64,000 bases of DNA from Paracoccus solventivorans. GTDB taxonomy: Bacteria > Pseudomonadota > Alphaproteobacteria > Rhodobacterales > Rhodobacteraceae. This document shows positions 16,538-25,968 of the stretch, piece after piece. The translations under genes and the position numbers were made by a program. A model generated the notes under the pieces. It did no database searches. It was not told the origin of the DNA and saw only the letters and a program-made list of their open reading frames with translations. The stretch spans positions 310,001 to 374,000 of the forward strand of contig NZ_FRCK01000003.1 of NCBI RefSeq assembly GCF_900142875.1, read 5' to 3'. Position 1 is the first letter of the stretch. The number at the start of each line of letters is the position of its first letter.

Positions 16538-19354
16538 TCAGGCCCTCGCTCGTTCCGCGCCCTCGCGTATCGCCTCGCGCAGCCTGCGTTCAAGGGCCTG
16601 TTGCCGCGCGGGCGACAGAAGCTTGGCGCCGTCGGCCTCCTTGACGTAGAACGCGTCGACCACCTGCGCGCCAAAGGTGGCGATCACGGCGCTGACGATC
16701 TGGACCTGTTCCTCGGCCAGGGTGCGGGTCAGGTCGTAAAGCAGGCCGGGGCGGTCGCGGGTGTCCACCTCGACGATTGTGTGGATGTCCGAGCCCTCGT
16801 TGTCGAAGGTGACATGGGTGGGAAAGCGAAAGCCGCGGTCGCGTTTCTTCACCCGGTCGCGGTCGGCCAGCGCCGCCTGCGCCACCGCGCGGCCGGCCAG
16901 CGTGCGGTCGATCATCCGGCGCAGCTGCGGCATCCGTTCGGCGGAATAGGGGCGGCCCTCGGCGTCCTGCACCCAGAACACCGCCGTCGCATAACCGTCG
17001 CGGGTGGTATAGGTGCGCGCGTCGACGACATTGGCCCCGGCCAGCGCCAGCGCCCCGGCCAGCCGCGAAAACAGCCCCGGCTGGTCGGCGACTACAAAGG
17101 CCGCGCGGGTGGCGTCTCGGCGCAGGTCGGGGTCGAGGTCCATGCGGATTTCCCCCGCGCCGATCCCGCGCAACAGCCGGGCAAAGACCTGGTGGGTGTC
17201 GCCGGGCAACCCCTGCCAATAGCCGTCGTCGTGGCGGGCGGTCTCGGCGTCGATCTCGGCCGTGTCCCAGCCCTGCGCGGTCAGTAGCAGCGTCAGGTCG
17301 CGGCGCGCCTCGTCAGCCTGTTGTTCGCGGTTGACCTCTTCCAGCCCGTTTTCCAGCGCCTCGGCGGTCAGCCGGTGCAGGTTGCGCAGCAGCTCGGCCT
17401 TCCAGTTGTTCCAGGTGTTGGGGCCGACCCCGCGGATGTCGCAGACCGTCAGCACGGTCAGCAGGTCCAGCCGCTGGCGCGAGCGCACCGCCTTGGCGAA
17501 ATCGCCCAGCGTGCGCGGGTCGGAAATGTCGCGTTTCTGCGCCACGTCCGACATCAGCAGGTGGTTGCGGATCAGCCATTCCACCAGCTCGACCCGCGCC
17601 GGCTCCAGCCCCAGCCGCTGGCAGACCCGCCGCGCGATACGGGCGCCGATGATCGAGTGATCCTCGGGGCGGCCCTTGCCGATGTCGTGCAGCAGCGTGG
17701 CCAGATAGATCACCGTGCGGTCGATGCGGCCCTCGGCCATGATGCCGGACACGATGGGCAGGTTCTCGACCAGCTCGCCCCGCTCGATCTGCGACAGCGC
17801 GGCCACGCATTGGATCAGATGCTCGTCCACCGTGTAGTGGTGATAGACGTTGAACTGCATCATCGCGACGATGCGCTCGAACTCGGGGATATAGGCGCCC
17901 AGCACTCCCAGCTCGTTCATGCGGCGCAGCGCGCGTTCCGGGTTGCCGTGATCGAGCAGCAGCCCCAGGAAGATGCGCCCGGCCTCGGGCGAATTGCGCA
18001 TGGCATCGTCGATGCGGCGCAGGTTCTGGGTGACCAGCCGCATCGCCTCGGGGTGGATCAGGATGCCGGTGCGCAGCGCCTCTTGGAACAGGCGCAGGAT
18101 GTTCAGCGGGTCGGCGAAATAGCGCTTGGGGTCGGCGATGGCCAGCCGCCCGGTTTCCACCCGCAGCCCGGCCGCCACCCGCGGCCGGCGCAGACGTTCC
18201 AGGAACGAGGCCCGATACAGGTGGCGCTGTTCCAGCCCGGTCAGGAACACGCGGGTCAGCTCGCCTACCTTGGTGGCGTGGCGGAAATAGGTCTGCATGA
18301 AGATTTCCACGCCGCGCCGGCCGCCGGCGTCGCGGTAGCCCATGCGCTCGGCCACCTCGAGCTGCATATCGAAGCTGAGCTTTTCCACCGCGCGGCCGGC
18401 GACCAGATGCATGTGGCAGCGCACCGCCCACAGGAAATCCTCGGCTGCCCAGAAGGTGGTGTGTTCGGCGCGGGTGAAATGGCCGAGGTCGACCAGCTCG
18501 ATGGCGCGGTCGACCTGATGGATGTATTTGGCGATCCAGTAGAGGGTCTGCAGGTCGCGCAGCCCGCCCTTGCCCTCTTTCACGTTGGGTTCCAGCACAT
18601 AGCGGCGGCCGCCCTGGCGGCGGTGGCGCTCGGCCCGCTCAGTCAGCTTGGCCTCGATGAACTCGGGGATGGTGCGGGCGAACAGCTCGGGCCACAGCCG
18701 GTCGCGCAGCGATTGCGCCAGCACCGCGTCGCCGCAGACCAGCCGGTGTTCCAGCAGGCTGGTGCGGATGGTGAAGTCCTGTTCCGCCAGCCGCAGGCAG
18801 TCGTCCAGGCTGCGGGTGGCGTGGCCGACCTTTAGCCGCAGGTCCCACAGCATGTAGAGCATGGATTCCACGACGCTTTCGATCCAGCCGCTGGGCTTCC
18901 ACGGCAGCAGGAACAGCAGGTCGATGTCGGAATGGGGCGCCATCTCGCCGCGGCCATAGCCGCCGGTGGCGATCACCGCGATGCGCTCGCCCTCGGTCGG
19001 GGCAAGGTTGGGGTGCAGGCGGGTGGTGGCGACGTAATGGATGGCGCGGATGGTGGCGTCGGTCAGCTCGGCGATGGCGCGCACGGTCTCACGCCCCTTG
19101 CGCGGGTGCGAGGCGAGCCCGGCGGTGATATCCTCCATCGCCTCGGCGCGCAGGGTGGACAGGATCGCGACGCTGCGGGCGCGGATGTCGCGCGGGTCGG
19201 ACAGCCCGGCCAACCCCGCGTCCAGCGCGGCGATGGCGCGGTCGGGGTCGAACAACGGATGCGCCCCGGGCAGGGCCGGGGCGCTCTGGATCGGGGCGGG
19301 GGCGGCGGGGCCGTCTGTCCCCTCCGCCCCGTTCCGGCCTGGTCGTCGCGGCAA
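16538..19354 (-). CDS. glnD: bifunctional uridylyltransferase/uridylyl-removing enzyme GlnD
   Basis: Nitrogen sensor of 938 residues that uridylylates PII proteins when glutamine is low and removes UMP when it is high. The nucleotidyltransferase domain has GGYGRGEMAPHSDIDLLFL (Asp pair near 143-145). The HD domain has LLHDIGKGRPEDHS and VDEHL. Two C-terminal ACT domains that sense glutamine are visible (VVADQPGLFSRLAGAL and VDTRDRPGLLYDLTRTL). The only start near the expected N-terminus is a TTG at 19354, two bases after the upstream stop and without a clear ribosome site, so translation may be coupled to the lipoprotein gene. Confidence 0.95.
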   Translation of the reverse strand: MPRRPGRNGAEGTDGPAAPAPIQSAPALPGAHPLFDPDRAIAALDAGLAGLSDPRDIRARSVAILSTLRAEAMEDITAGLASHPRKGRETVRAIAELTDATIRAIHYVATTRLHPNLAPTEGERIAVIATGGYGRGEMAPHSDIDLLFLLPWKPSGWIESVVESMLYMLWDLRLKVGHATRSLDDCLRLAEQDFTIRTSLLEHRLVCGDAVLAQSLRDRLWPELFARTIPEFIEAKLTERAERHRRQGGRRYVLEPNVKEGKGGLRDLQTLYWIAKYIHQVDRAIELVDLGHFTRAEHTTFWAAEDFLWAVRCHMHLVAGRAVEKLSFDMQLEVAERMGYRDAGGRRGVEIFMQTYFRHATKVGELTRVFLTGLEQRHLYRASFLERLRRPRVAAGLRVETGRLAIADPKRYFADPLNILRLFQEALRTGILIHPEAMRLVTQNLRRIDDAMRNSPEAGRIFLGLLLDHGNPERALRRMNELGVLGAYIPEFERIVAMMQFNVYHHYTVDEHLIQCVAALSQIERGELVENLPIVSGIMAEGRIDRTVIYLATLLHDIGKGRPEDHSIIGARIARRVCQRLGLEPARVELVEWLIRNHLLMSDVAQKRDISDPRTLGDFAKAVRSRQRLDLLTVLTVCDIRGVGPNTWNNWKAELLRNLHRLTAEALENGLEEVNREQQADEARRDLTLLLTAQGWDTAEIDAETARHDDGYWQGLPGDTHQVFARLLRGIGAGEIRMDLDPDLRRDATRAAFVVADQPGLFSRLAGALALAGANVVDARTYTTRDGYATAVFWVQDAEGRPYSAERMPQLRRMIDRTLAGRAVAQAALADRDRVKKRDRGFRFPTHVTFDNEGSDIHTIVEVDTRDRPGLLYDLTRTLAEEQVQIVSAVIATFGAQVVDAFYVKEADGAKLLSPARQQALERRLREAIREGAERARA

Positions 19355-19356
19355 GG

Positions 19357-20592
19357 TCAGAACCCGGCGCCGCGGAAGCTGCCCCGGGCCGGGTCCAGCA
19401 CCACCAGCTGCCCGCCGCGCAGCGTCGCCACCGACAGCTGCCGCTGGTTGCTGCCGTCGGGCATCAGCCGGAACGTGCCCTGGATGCCGGCGAACCCGGC
19501 GCCCTGGGTCAGCCCGGCGGTGGTGACGGCGTTACGCCTGCCCGCCCGCAGCTGCGCGGCCAGCGCCGACACCGCGTCATAGGCCAGCGTCGCGAACTCA
19601 TGCGGGGTCTCGCCATAGGCGGCGCGGTAGCGGCTGTTGAACTGCGCCATCCGCCCCAGGTCGGGGATGGCGAACCAGCCGTTCTGCAGCTGCGGCAGCG
19701 CGGCGCGGCTGGCGGGCACGTCCCAGCGGGTCAGCCCCATCAGCTGGATCGAGCGGCTGCTCAGCCCCGCCTCGGCCAGCGCGGCGGCAATTTCGGGCAG
19801 CACCGCCTGGTTGTTGCCGGTCAGGAAGATCGCCTGCGCCTGGTTGGCGGCGGCGGCGCGGGCCACGGTGGGGGCGATGGCGTCCATTTCCGGGCGCGTG
19901 GGGCCATGGGCGGACTTGCCGACCAGCGTGGCGCGGTTGCGGGCGATGGCGGTTTCGATCGCGGCGCCGCCGATCTGGCCGGCGACGTCGTTTTCATGGA
20001 CCAGCAGGAAGCGGCTCAGCCCCTGCGAGACCCCGTAGGACACCAGCCGGTCGGCGGTGTTGCCGAAGGTGTTGCCCAGCACGAAGAGATTGCCCCCCGC
20101 GATATCGGCGTTGTTGGAGAATGACAGCACGTTCACCCGCCCGGCCACGGCGGTGCCGACGGCATTGGCCGATTCCGCGTGCAGCGGCCCGACGATGATC
20201 TTGGCGCCCTCGGCCACCGCCTGGTTGGCGCGCTGCACCGCCAGCGCCGCGTCGTCGCCGCTGTCATAGATGCGCAGGTCGATGCGCGCGCCCTGCGCGT
20301 CGGCGACGGCCATGCGGGCGGCATTGCTCATCGAGCGGGCCATGTAGTCGTAATTCGGGTCGCCCGAGCCGCCGGGCACCAGCAGCGCCACCTGCAGCGG
20401 CTGGGTGGGGTCGATGATGGGGCCGGTCTGCGGGCCGCCGACGGACAGCCCGGAGGGTTCGCAGGCGGCCAGCGCCATGGCGGAAAACAGGGCTGCGACC
20501 CGCAGCAGGGGGCGGCGCAACCTGTGCGGGGCCAGGGTCCGGGACAGCTGGCTCCGGTCGGCGCCCCGGGGGCGCTGGGCGATTGAGACCAT
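19357..20592 (-). CDS. penicillin-binding protein activator, LpoA-like lipoprotein
   Basis: A 411-residue outer-envelope lipoprotein. A basic N-terminus and hydrophobic run lead to the lipobox LAAC with acylated Cys near residue 44. The rest is a periplasmic-binding-protein (Leu/Ile/Val type) fold: VALLVPGGSGDPNYDYMARSM, KIIVGPLHAESANAVG and LTRWDVPASRAALPQL. This matches the LpoA C-terminal domain, which stimulates PBP1A. Start ATG 20592 follows GAGGGA; a TTG at 20634 is the alternative. It lies next to rsmI and yraN, the same neighbourhood as in enterobacteria, and heads a unit with glnD and murJ. Direct PBP activation in this lineage is inference. Confidence 0.85.
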   Translation of the reverse strand: MVSIAQRPRGADRSQLSRTLAPHRLRRPLLRVAALFSAMALAACEPSGLSVGGPQTGPIIDPTQPLQVALLVPGGSGDPNYDYMARSMSNAARMAVADAQGARIDLRIYDSGDDAALAVQRANQAVAEGAKIIVGPLHAESANAVGTAVAGRVNVLSFSNNADIAGGNLFVLGNTFGNTADRLVSYGVSQGLSRFLLVHENDVAGQIGGAAIETAIARNRATLVGKSAHGPTRPEMDAIAPTVARAAAANQAQAIFLTGNNQAVLPEIAAALAEAGLSSRSIQLMGLTRWDVPASRAALPQLQNGWFAIPDLGRMAQFNSRYRAAYGETPHEFATLAYDAVSALAAQLRAGRRNAVTTAGLTQGAGFAGIQGTFRLMPDGSNQRQLSVATLRGGQLVVLDPARGSFRGAGF

Positions 20593-20713
20593 GGGGTTGA
20601 TTCCCTCGTTGTGGTGGTGTGCCGGGTCGGGCAAGGGTAGTCACAGACCGCCCGGCGTGGCAACCTGACGCGCCACGCGGCCGGGAACGCGGCGGCAGAG
20701 CAGAGGGTCGAGA

Positions 20714-21658
20714 ATGCAGGACCAGCAACATCCCGGAGACCGGCCTGATGCCGGGGGCGCGCGGGCGATTCCCGCCTCGGTGCTGGCCGAGCGGCTGGAC
20801 CCGGGGCTCTATCTGGTCTCGACCCCGATCGGGCGGGCGCGCGACATCACGCTGCGCGCGCTCGACGTGCTGAACGCGGCTGAGCTGCTGGCGGCCGAGG
20901 ATACCCGCACCCTGCGCCACCTGATGGCGATCCACGGGATCCCGCTGCGGGGACGGCAGATCCTGTCCTATCACGACCACAATGCCGAGCGTGCGCGCCC
21001 CGCGATCCTGGCGGCGATTTCGGCGGGGCAGTCGGTGGCCTATTGCTCGGACGCCGGCACGCCGCTGGTCGCCGACCCCGGGTTCCGGCTGGCGCGGGAC
21101 ATCGCGGCGGCAGGCGGCAGGGTCCACGCCGTGCCCGGCGCCTCGGCACTGCTGGCGGCGCTGGCGGTGGCGGGGCAGCCGACCGACCGCTTCCTGTTCG
21201 CGGGATTCGCGCCCTCGCAGCGCAGCGCCCGCCGCCGCTGGCTGTCGGAACTGGCGGGAATCGACGCGACTGCGGTCATTTTCGAAAGTCCGAGGCGCGT
21301 TAAGGAATTGTTGAAAGATTTGTGCGAAACAGATGGGGAACGTGATATCTCGATCTGCAGGGAACTGACCAAGAAATTCGAAGAGGTGATGCGCGGGCCG
21401 GCCCGGGTCCTGGCTGAGCGGATCCCCGCCGAGGGCCTTCGCGGAGAGGTGGTGGTGGTGCTGGGGCCGCCGGCGGTGGCGCTTGCCGATGATGCGGCGG
21501 TGCAAGAGGCGCTGCGGACCCGGCTCGGCCGGATGACCATGCGCGACGCGGTGGCCGAGGTGGCTGAGCAGACCGGGCGCCCGCGCAAAGAGGTTTATCG
21601 CATGGCCCTGGCCATGCAGGAGGATGGAACGGATGCAGATGATCATGCCCTGGCTTGA
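20714..21658 (+). CDS. rsmI: 16S rRNA (cytidine1402-2'-O)-methyltransferase RsmI
   Basis: SAM-dependent tetrapyrrole-methylase-fold enzyme of 314 residues that 2'-O-methylates C1402 in the decoding centre. Signatures are LYLVSTPIGRARDITLRALD, the EDTRTLRHL segment, YCSDAGTPLVADPGF and VPGASALLAALAVAG. FESPRRVKELL and REITKK-like CRELTKKFEEV complete the family pattern. The start ATG follows GAGGGTCGAGA. The extra 25 residues before the core are Pro/Ala-rich. It is divergent from the LpoA-like gene (121-base shared promoter region) and overlaps yraN. Confidence 0.95.
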   Translation: MQDQQHPGDRPDAGGARAIPASVLAERLDPGLYLVSTPIGRARDITLRALDVLNAAELLAAEDTRTLRHLMAIHGIPLRGRQILSYHDHNAERARPAILAAISAGQSVAYCSDAGTPLVADPGFRLARDIAAAGGRVHAVPGASALLAALAVAGQPTDRFLFAGFAPSQRSARRRWLSELAGIDATAVIFESPRRVKELLKDLCETDGERDISICRELTKKFEEVMRGPARVLAERIPAEGLRGEVVVVLGPPAVALADDAAVQEALRTRLGRMTMRDAVAEVAEQTGRPRKEVYRMALAMQEDGTDADDHALA

Positions 21659-22052
21659 AACCCGGCACGGCGGCACGGCCAGCCACGCAAGGGTGGCCCG
21701 CGGGATTTCGGCTTACGCCTCGGGCCAGGCCGCCGAGGCCCGCGTGGCCGAGCTTTATGCCGAACGCGGCTGCGAGATTCTGGAACGGCGCTGGCGCAGC
21801 GCCGCCGGAGAGGTTGACCTGATCCTGCGCGACGGCGATGCCATCGTCTTCGTCGAGGTCAAGAAATCCGATACCCATGATCTGGCAGCGCAGCGGCTGT
21901 CGCGGCGCCAGATGGACCGCATCTGCATGGCGGCCCTGCTTTATACCGAGCGTTTCCCCACCGGCTCGCTGACCGAGATGCGCTTCGACGCCGCGCTGGT
22001 GGATGGCTGCGGCCGGGTGGATATCATCGAGAATGCCTTCGGCGCCAACTGA
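21633..22052 (+). CDS. yraN: YraN/UPF0102 family nuclease-fold protein
   Basis: A 139-residue protein of the YraN family, which has a restriction-endonuclease-like fold. GQAAEARVAELYAERGCEIL and GEVDLILRDGDAIVFVEVKK show the conserved Glu-Asp-(Glu-x-Lys) pattern. The true biological role of the family is unresolved. ATG 21633 was chosen because AGGAGG (21618-21623) sits nine bases before it. The ATG at 21624 touches that site. The gene overlaps the rsmI 3' end by 26 bases, indicating co-translation, and the rsmI-yraN pairing is conserved widely. Confidence 0.88.
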   Translation: MQMIMPWLETRHGGTASHARVARGISAYASGQAAEARVAELYAERGCEILERRWRSAAGEVDLILRDGDAIVFVEVKKSDTHDLAAQRLSRRQMDRICMAALLYTERFPTGSLTEMRFDAALVDGCGRVDIIENAFGAN

Positions 22053-22133
22053 TGCGACCCGTCCTGCGCTTGCATCGCCCTGTCCGTCGGGTCAGAACCT
22101 GTTCCAGCGCAACATGAAGGCCGGAGTCGCCAT

Positions 22134-23093
22134 ATGTCCCTCAGGGTCGCCCTTCAGATGGATCCGATCGAACATGTGTCGATCGACGCCGATTCGACCT
22201 TTCGCATCGGGCTGGAGGCAGAGGCGCGGGGGCATCGGCTGTTCCAGTACACTCCGGACGGGCTGATCTTCGACGAAGGCCGGCTGTTGGCGCGGGGCCG
22301 CGACGTGACGCTGCGGCGTGAGCAGGGCAATCACGTCAGCTTCGGCGAGTGGCGCATTGCCGATCTGTCCGGGTTCGACGTGATCTGGCTGCGCCAGGAC
22401 CCGCCCTTCGACATGAGCTATGTCACCACTACCCATCTGCTGGACCGGGTTCATCCGGACGTGCTGGTGGTCAACGACCCGTTCTGGGTCCGCAACCTGC
22501 CGGAAAAGCTGTTCGTGCTGGATTTCCCGCAGCTGACCCCGCCGACGATGATCGCCCGCGACGTCGAATCGATCCGCGCCTTCCGCGCCCGCCACGACGA
22601 GATCATCATCAAGCCGCTTTACGGCAATGGCGGCGCCGGGGTGTTCCACCTGCCGCAGGCCGATGCGAATCTGTCGTCCCTGCTCGAACTGTTCGGCGGC
22701 ATTACCCGCGAGCCGGTGATCGTGCAGAAATACCTGCCCGCAGTGGTCAAGGGCGACAAGCGCATCATTCTGGTCGACGGCGAGGCTGTGGGCGCGATCA
22801 ACCGCATCCCCGCGCAGGGCGAGGCGCGCTCGAACATGCATGTCGGCGGCCGGCCCGAAAAAGTCGGGCTGACCGAGCGCGAGCGGGAAATCTGCGCCAC
22901 CATCGGGCCGGTGCTGCGCGAAAAGGGGCTGATCTTCGTCGGCATCGACGTGATCGACGGCTGGCTGACCGAGATCAACGTCACCTCCCCCACCGGGATC
23001 CAGGAGCTCGAGCGATTCGACGGCATCAATGCCGCCGCCCTGATCTGGGAGGCGATCGAGCGCCGACGCGCCGCGGGCGCTGCTGCCCGCTAG
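22134..23093 (+). CDS. gshB: glutathione synthetase
   Basis: ATP-grasp ligase of 319 residues that joins gamma-glutamylcysteine and glycine to give glutathione. The N-terminal [20 protein letters not shown] is the GshB substrate-domain start. [16 protein letters not shown] is the ATP-grasp loop, and [17 protein letters not shown] and [20 protein letters not shown] supply the Mg-ATP carboxylates. Length and motifs are those of bacterial GshB. The start follows GAAGGCCGGAG. Its place after rsmI-yraN is common in alphaproteobacteria. The 81-base gap before it shows no terminator. Confidence 0.97.
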   Translation: MSLRVALQMDPIEHVSIDADSTFRIGLEAEARGHRLFQYTPDGLIFDEGRLLARGRDVTLRREQGNHVSFGEWRIADLSGFDVIWLRQDPPFDMSYVTTTHLLDRVHPDVLVVNDPFWVRNLPEKLFVLDFPQLTPPTMIARDVESIRAFRARHDEIIIKPLYGNGGAGVFHLPQADANLSSLLELFGGITREPVIVQKYLPAVVKGDKRIILVDGEAVGAINRIPAQGEARSNMHVGGRPEKVGLTEREREICATIGPVLREKGLIFVGIDVIDGWLTEINVTSPTGIQELERFDGINAAALIWEAIERRRAAGAAAR

Positions 23094-23115
23094 ACCCAGC
23101 CCGAGGGAGCCGCAG

Positions 23116-24363
23116 ATGACGCCCGAGAAACTCCTTCGCGCCCTGTTCGACCGGGCCGTCGCGGTGGCCGATCCGATGGAAAGCCTGGCCGGCTTCCTGC
23201 CCCCGCGGCCAACCGTCGGCCGGGTGGTGGTGGTCGGCGCCGGCAAGGCGAGCGCACGCATGGCCGAGGCGGTCGAGGCCGCCTGGGGCCCGTGCGAGGG
23301 GCTGGTGATCACCCGCTACGGCCACGCCCGCCCGACCTGCGGCATCGAGATCGTCGAGGCCGCGCATCCGGTCCCCGACCAGGCCGGGGTTGAGGCCACG
23401 CTGCGGATGTTGACGCTGCTGGAAGGCTTGGGCGAGGGAGATTTCGTGCTGGCGCTGATCTCGGGTGGGGCCTCGGCCCTGCTCTGCGCGCCGGCCGGTG
23501 ACATCACCTTGGCCGAAAAACAGGCGCTCAGCCGCGCGCTTCTGGCCAGCGGCGCGCCGATCGGGCAGATGAATATCGTCCGCAAGCATCTGAGCCGGGT
23601 CAAGGGCGGGCAGCTGGCCGCTGCTGCCTGGCCGGCGCGGGTGCTGGCGCTGATGATTTCCGATGTGCCGGGCGACGATCCGGCGCTGATCGGTTCGGGT
23701 CCCACGGTGGGGGACCGCTCGACCGCGGCGGATGCGCGGGCGATTCTGGACCGCTGGGGGGTGCCGGTCCCGGCCTCGGCGGCGGAGGTTCTGGCGCGTG
23801 GCACCGGGGTGCGCGCGCCCGAGGATCCGGTGCTGTCGCGGGTCGAGAATGTGGTTTACGCGGCGCCGTCACGCTCATTGGCGGCGGCGGCCGAGTTGGC
23901 TGCCGACCATGGTTACCCCGTGGATATCCTGGGCGATTCCATCGAGGGCGAGGCGCGAGAGGTCGCTGCGGCACATGCGGGGCTGGCGCTGGACGCAACC
24001 GGGCCGCGGGTGATTCTGTCGGGCGGCGAGCTGACCGTGACCCGGCGTGGCGACGGCTGCGGCGGGCCGAATGCGGAATATGCGCTGGCGCTGGCGCTGG
24101 CGCTGAACGGGGCTGCGGGCATCCACGCCATCGCCTGCGATACCGACGGCATCGACGGTGCGGCCGAGGTGGCGGGGGCGCTGATCGGTCCGGATACGCT
24201 CGACCGCGCGCGGGCCTGCGGCGCGGACGCGACAGCGGCGCTGGAGAGCAACGACGCCCACGGATTCTTTGCGCGGATCGGCGCGCAGATCGTGACCGGG
24301 CCGACGCTGACCAATGTCAATGATTTCCGTGCCTTGCTGATCGAAGCTCCCAAGGTCGATTGA
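23116..24363 (+). CDS. glycerate 2-kinase / MOFRL family (GckA/TtuD type)
   Basis: A 415-residue cytoplasmic protein of the glycerate kinase type-2/hydroxypyruvate reductase family. The N-terminal domain has VVVVGAGKASARMAEAVEAA and ALISGGASALLCAP. The C-terminal MOFRL domain has RVILSGGELTVTRRGDGCGGPNAEYALALA and IACDTDGIDG. Most members tested make 2-phosphoglycerate from D-glycerate and ATP, feeding tartrate, serine-cycle or allantoin carbon into glycolysis; older records call them TtuD hydroxypyruvate reductases. Lys in GKAS and the GG-rich loops are intact. It starts 22 bases after gshB with GAGGGAGCCGCAG upstream. Confidence 0.85.
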   Translation: MTPEKLLRALFDRAVAVADPMESLAGFLPPRPTVGRVVVVGAGKASARMAEAVEAAWGPCEGLVITRYGHARPTCGIEIVEAAHPVPDQAGVEATLRMLTLLEGLGEGDFVLALISGGASALLCAPAGDITLAEKQALSRALLASGAPIGQMNIVRKHLSRVKGGQLAAAAWPARVLALMISDVPGDDPALIGSGPTVGDRSTAADARAILDRWGVPVPASAAEVLARGTGVRAPEDPVLSRVENVVYAAPSRSLAAAAELAADHGYPVDILGDSIEGEAREVAAAHAGLALDATGPRVILSGGELTVTRRGDGCGGPNAEYALALALALNGAAGIHAIACDTDGIDGAAEVAGALIGPDTLDRARACGADATAALESNDAHGFFARIGAQIVTGPTLTNVNDFRALLIEAPKVD

Positions 24364-24394
24364 CGGCTAGGCCTTTGTTGACGCCGCGAGCCCG

Positions 24395-24423
24395 TTAACC
24401 TTTCCTTAAACTCCCGCTGCTAG
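24395..24423 (+). promoter_or_regulatory. perfect CtrA box and -10-like motif upstream of comM
   Basis: TTAA (24395-24398), seven bases, TTAA (24406-24409): an exact match to the CtrA full site TTAA-N7-TTAA. The -10-like GCTGCTAG ends at 24423. The box is 58 bases upstream of the comM ATG. The lytic transglycosylase promoter at 35427 has the same arrangement, with 25 bases from the first TTAA to CTAG in both. In Rhodobacterales CtrA is known to control competence-type DNA-uptake genes used by gene-transfer-agent recipients, which fits comM. Confidence 0.7.
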
Positions 24424-24453
24424 ACCCGTGGAAACGGGGCAGCGGAGGGCAGG

Positions 24454-25968
24454 ATGGTCGCGATTGCCTTTACCGTCGCCTTTGACGGGATCGAGGCGCG
24501 GTTGGTCGAGGTGCAGGCGGCGGTCTCGGCCGGAATCCCGTCGTTTTCCATCGTCGGTCTGCCCGACAAGGCGGTCAGCGAGGCGCGCGAACGGATCCGC
24601 GCCGCCTTTGGCGCCATGTCGGTGGCGATGCCCTCCAAACGGGTGACGGTGAATCTGTCGCCTGCCGACCTGCCCAAGGAGGGCTCGCATTTCGACCTGC
24701 CCATTGCGCTGGCGGTGCTGGCGGTGCTCGAGGTGGTGCCGGCAGAGGAACTTGCGAACGTGGTCTCGCTGGGCGAGCTGTCGCTGGACGGGCGGCTGGT
24801 GTCGGTCGCCGGCGCCTTGCCCGCCGCCGTCGCCGCGGCCGAGGATCAGCGCAGCCTGATCTGCCCGCCGGGTTGCGGGGCCGAGGCCGCCTGGGTGGGG
24901 GCGGTGCCGGTGGTGGCGCCGGCGGTGCTGAAGCAGGTGGTCGATCATCTGACCGGCCGCGCCCCGGTCGCGCCCTCGGCGCCCGGGCAGGTGGCGCGGC
25001 CGCAGCGTCGCGCCGACATGGCCGACGTGCGCGGCCAGGAACGGGCGCGGCGGGCGCTGGAAATCGCCGCCGCCGGGCGTCACCACCTGCTGATGGTCGG
25101 CCCCCCCGGTTCGGGCAAGTCGATGCTGGCTGCGCGACTGCCGGGGCTGATGCCCGAGCTTTCCCCGGCCGAGGCGCTGGAGACCTCGATGATCCAGTCG
25201 CTGGCCGGGCTGCTGACCGATGGCGGCATCTCGCGCGAGCCGCCCTATCGCGACCCCCACCACACCGCCTCGATGCCGGCGATCGTCGGCGGCGGGCGCG
25301 GGGCGCGGCCGGGCGAGATCAGCCTGGCCCATAACGGCGTGCTGTTCCTGGACGAGCTGCCGGAATTTTCCCGCCAAGTGCTCGAGACCCTGCGCCAGCC
25401 GCTGGAGACCGGCGAGGTGGTGGTGGCGCGCGCCAATGCGCATGTGCGCTATCCCTGCCGGTTCCTGCTGGTCGCTGCGGCCAACCCCTGCCGCTGCGGC
25501 CATCTGGCCGATGCCGCCCGCGCCTGCGCCCGTGCGCCGCAATGCGGGGCGGATTACCTGGGCAAGCTCTCCGGCCCGCTGATGGACCGTTTCGACCTGC
25601 GGATCGAGGTGCCGCCGGTCGCCATCTCCGATCTCGACCAGCGCCAGGGCGGCGAGAGCACTGCCGCCATCGCCGCCCGGGTGCAGGCGGCGCGGGCGGT
25701 GCAGGCGCGGCGATTCGGCGACAGCCTCGGGCTGCGGGTCAATGCGGATGCCTCGGGTCCCGTGCTCGAGGAGATTGCCGAACCCGACAGCGAGGGCCGC
25801 GCGCTGATCCATCGCGCCGCCGAGCGGCTGGGCCTCAGCGCCCGCGGTTATCACCGCATCCTGCGCACCGCCCGCACCATCGCCGACCTGGACCACTCGG
25901 ACCGCGTGCGCGCCCCGCATCTGGCCGAGGCGATCGGCTATCGCCTGCCCTTTGCGGCCGCATCCTGA
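24454..25968 (+). CDS. comM: ComM/YifB-type AAA+ helicase
   Basis: Hexameric AAA+ protein of 504 residues with Mg-chelatase-like core. The N-terminal Lon-protease-like domain has FSIVGLPDKAVSEARERIRAA. Walker A is GPPGSGKSM (about 213-221), Walker B is VLFLDELPEF, and a four-Cys zinc region is ANPCRCGHL with CARAPQCG. The C-terminal GYHRILRTARTIADL is the family's ChlI-like tail. ComM promotes branch migration during homologous integration of incoming single-stranded DNA. The start follows GGAGGGCAGG. A CtrA box precedes it, pointing to control with competence/GTA-reception genes. Confidence 0.93.
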   Translation: MVAIAFTVAFDGIEARLVEVQAAVSAGIPSFSIVGLPDKAVSEARERIRAAFGAMSVAMPSKRVTVNLSPADLPKEGSHFDLPIALAVLAVLEVVPAEELANVVSLGELSLDGRLVSVAGALPAAVAAAEDQRSLICPPGCGAEAAWVGAVPVVAPAVLKQVVDHLTGRAPVAPSAPGQVARPQRRADMADVRGQERARRALEIAAAGRHHLLMVGPPGSGKSMLAARLPGLMPELSPAEALETSMIQSLAGLLTDGGISREPPYRDPHHTASMPAIVGGGRGARPGEISLAHNGVLFLDELPEFSRQVLETLRQPLETGEVVVARANAHVRYPCRFLLVAAANPCRCGHLADAARACARAPQCGADYLGKLSGPLMDRFDLRIEVPPVAISDLDQRQGGESTAAIAARVQAARAVQARRFGDSLGLRVNADASGPVLEEIAEPDSEGRALIHRAAERLGLSARGYHRILRTARTIADLDHSDRVRAPHLAEAIGYRLPFAAAS

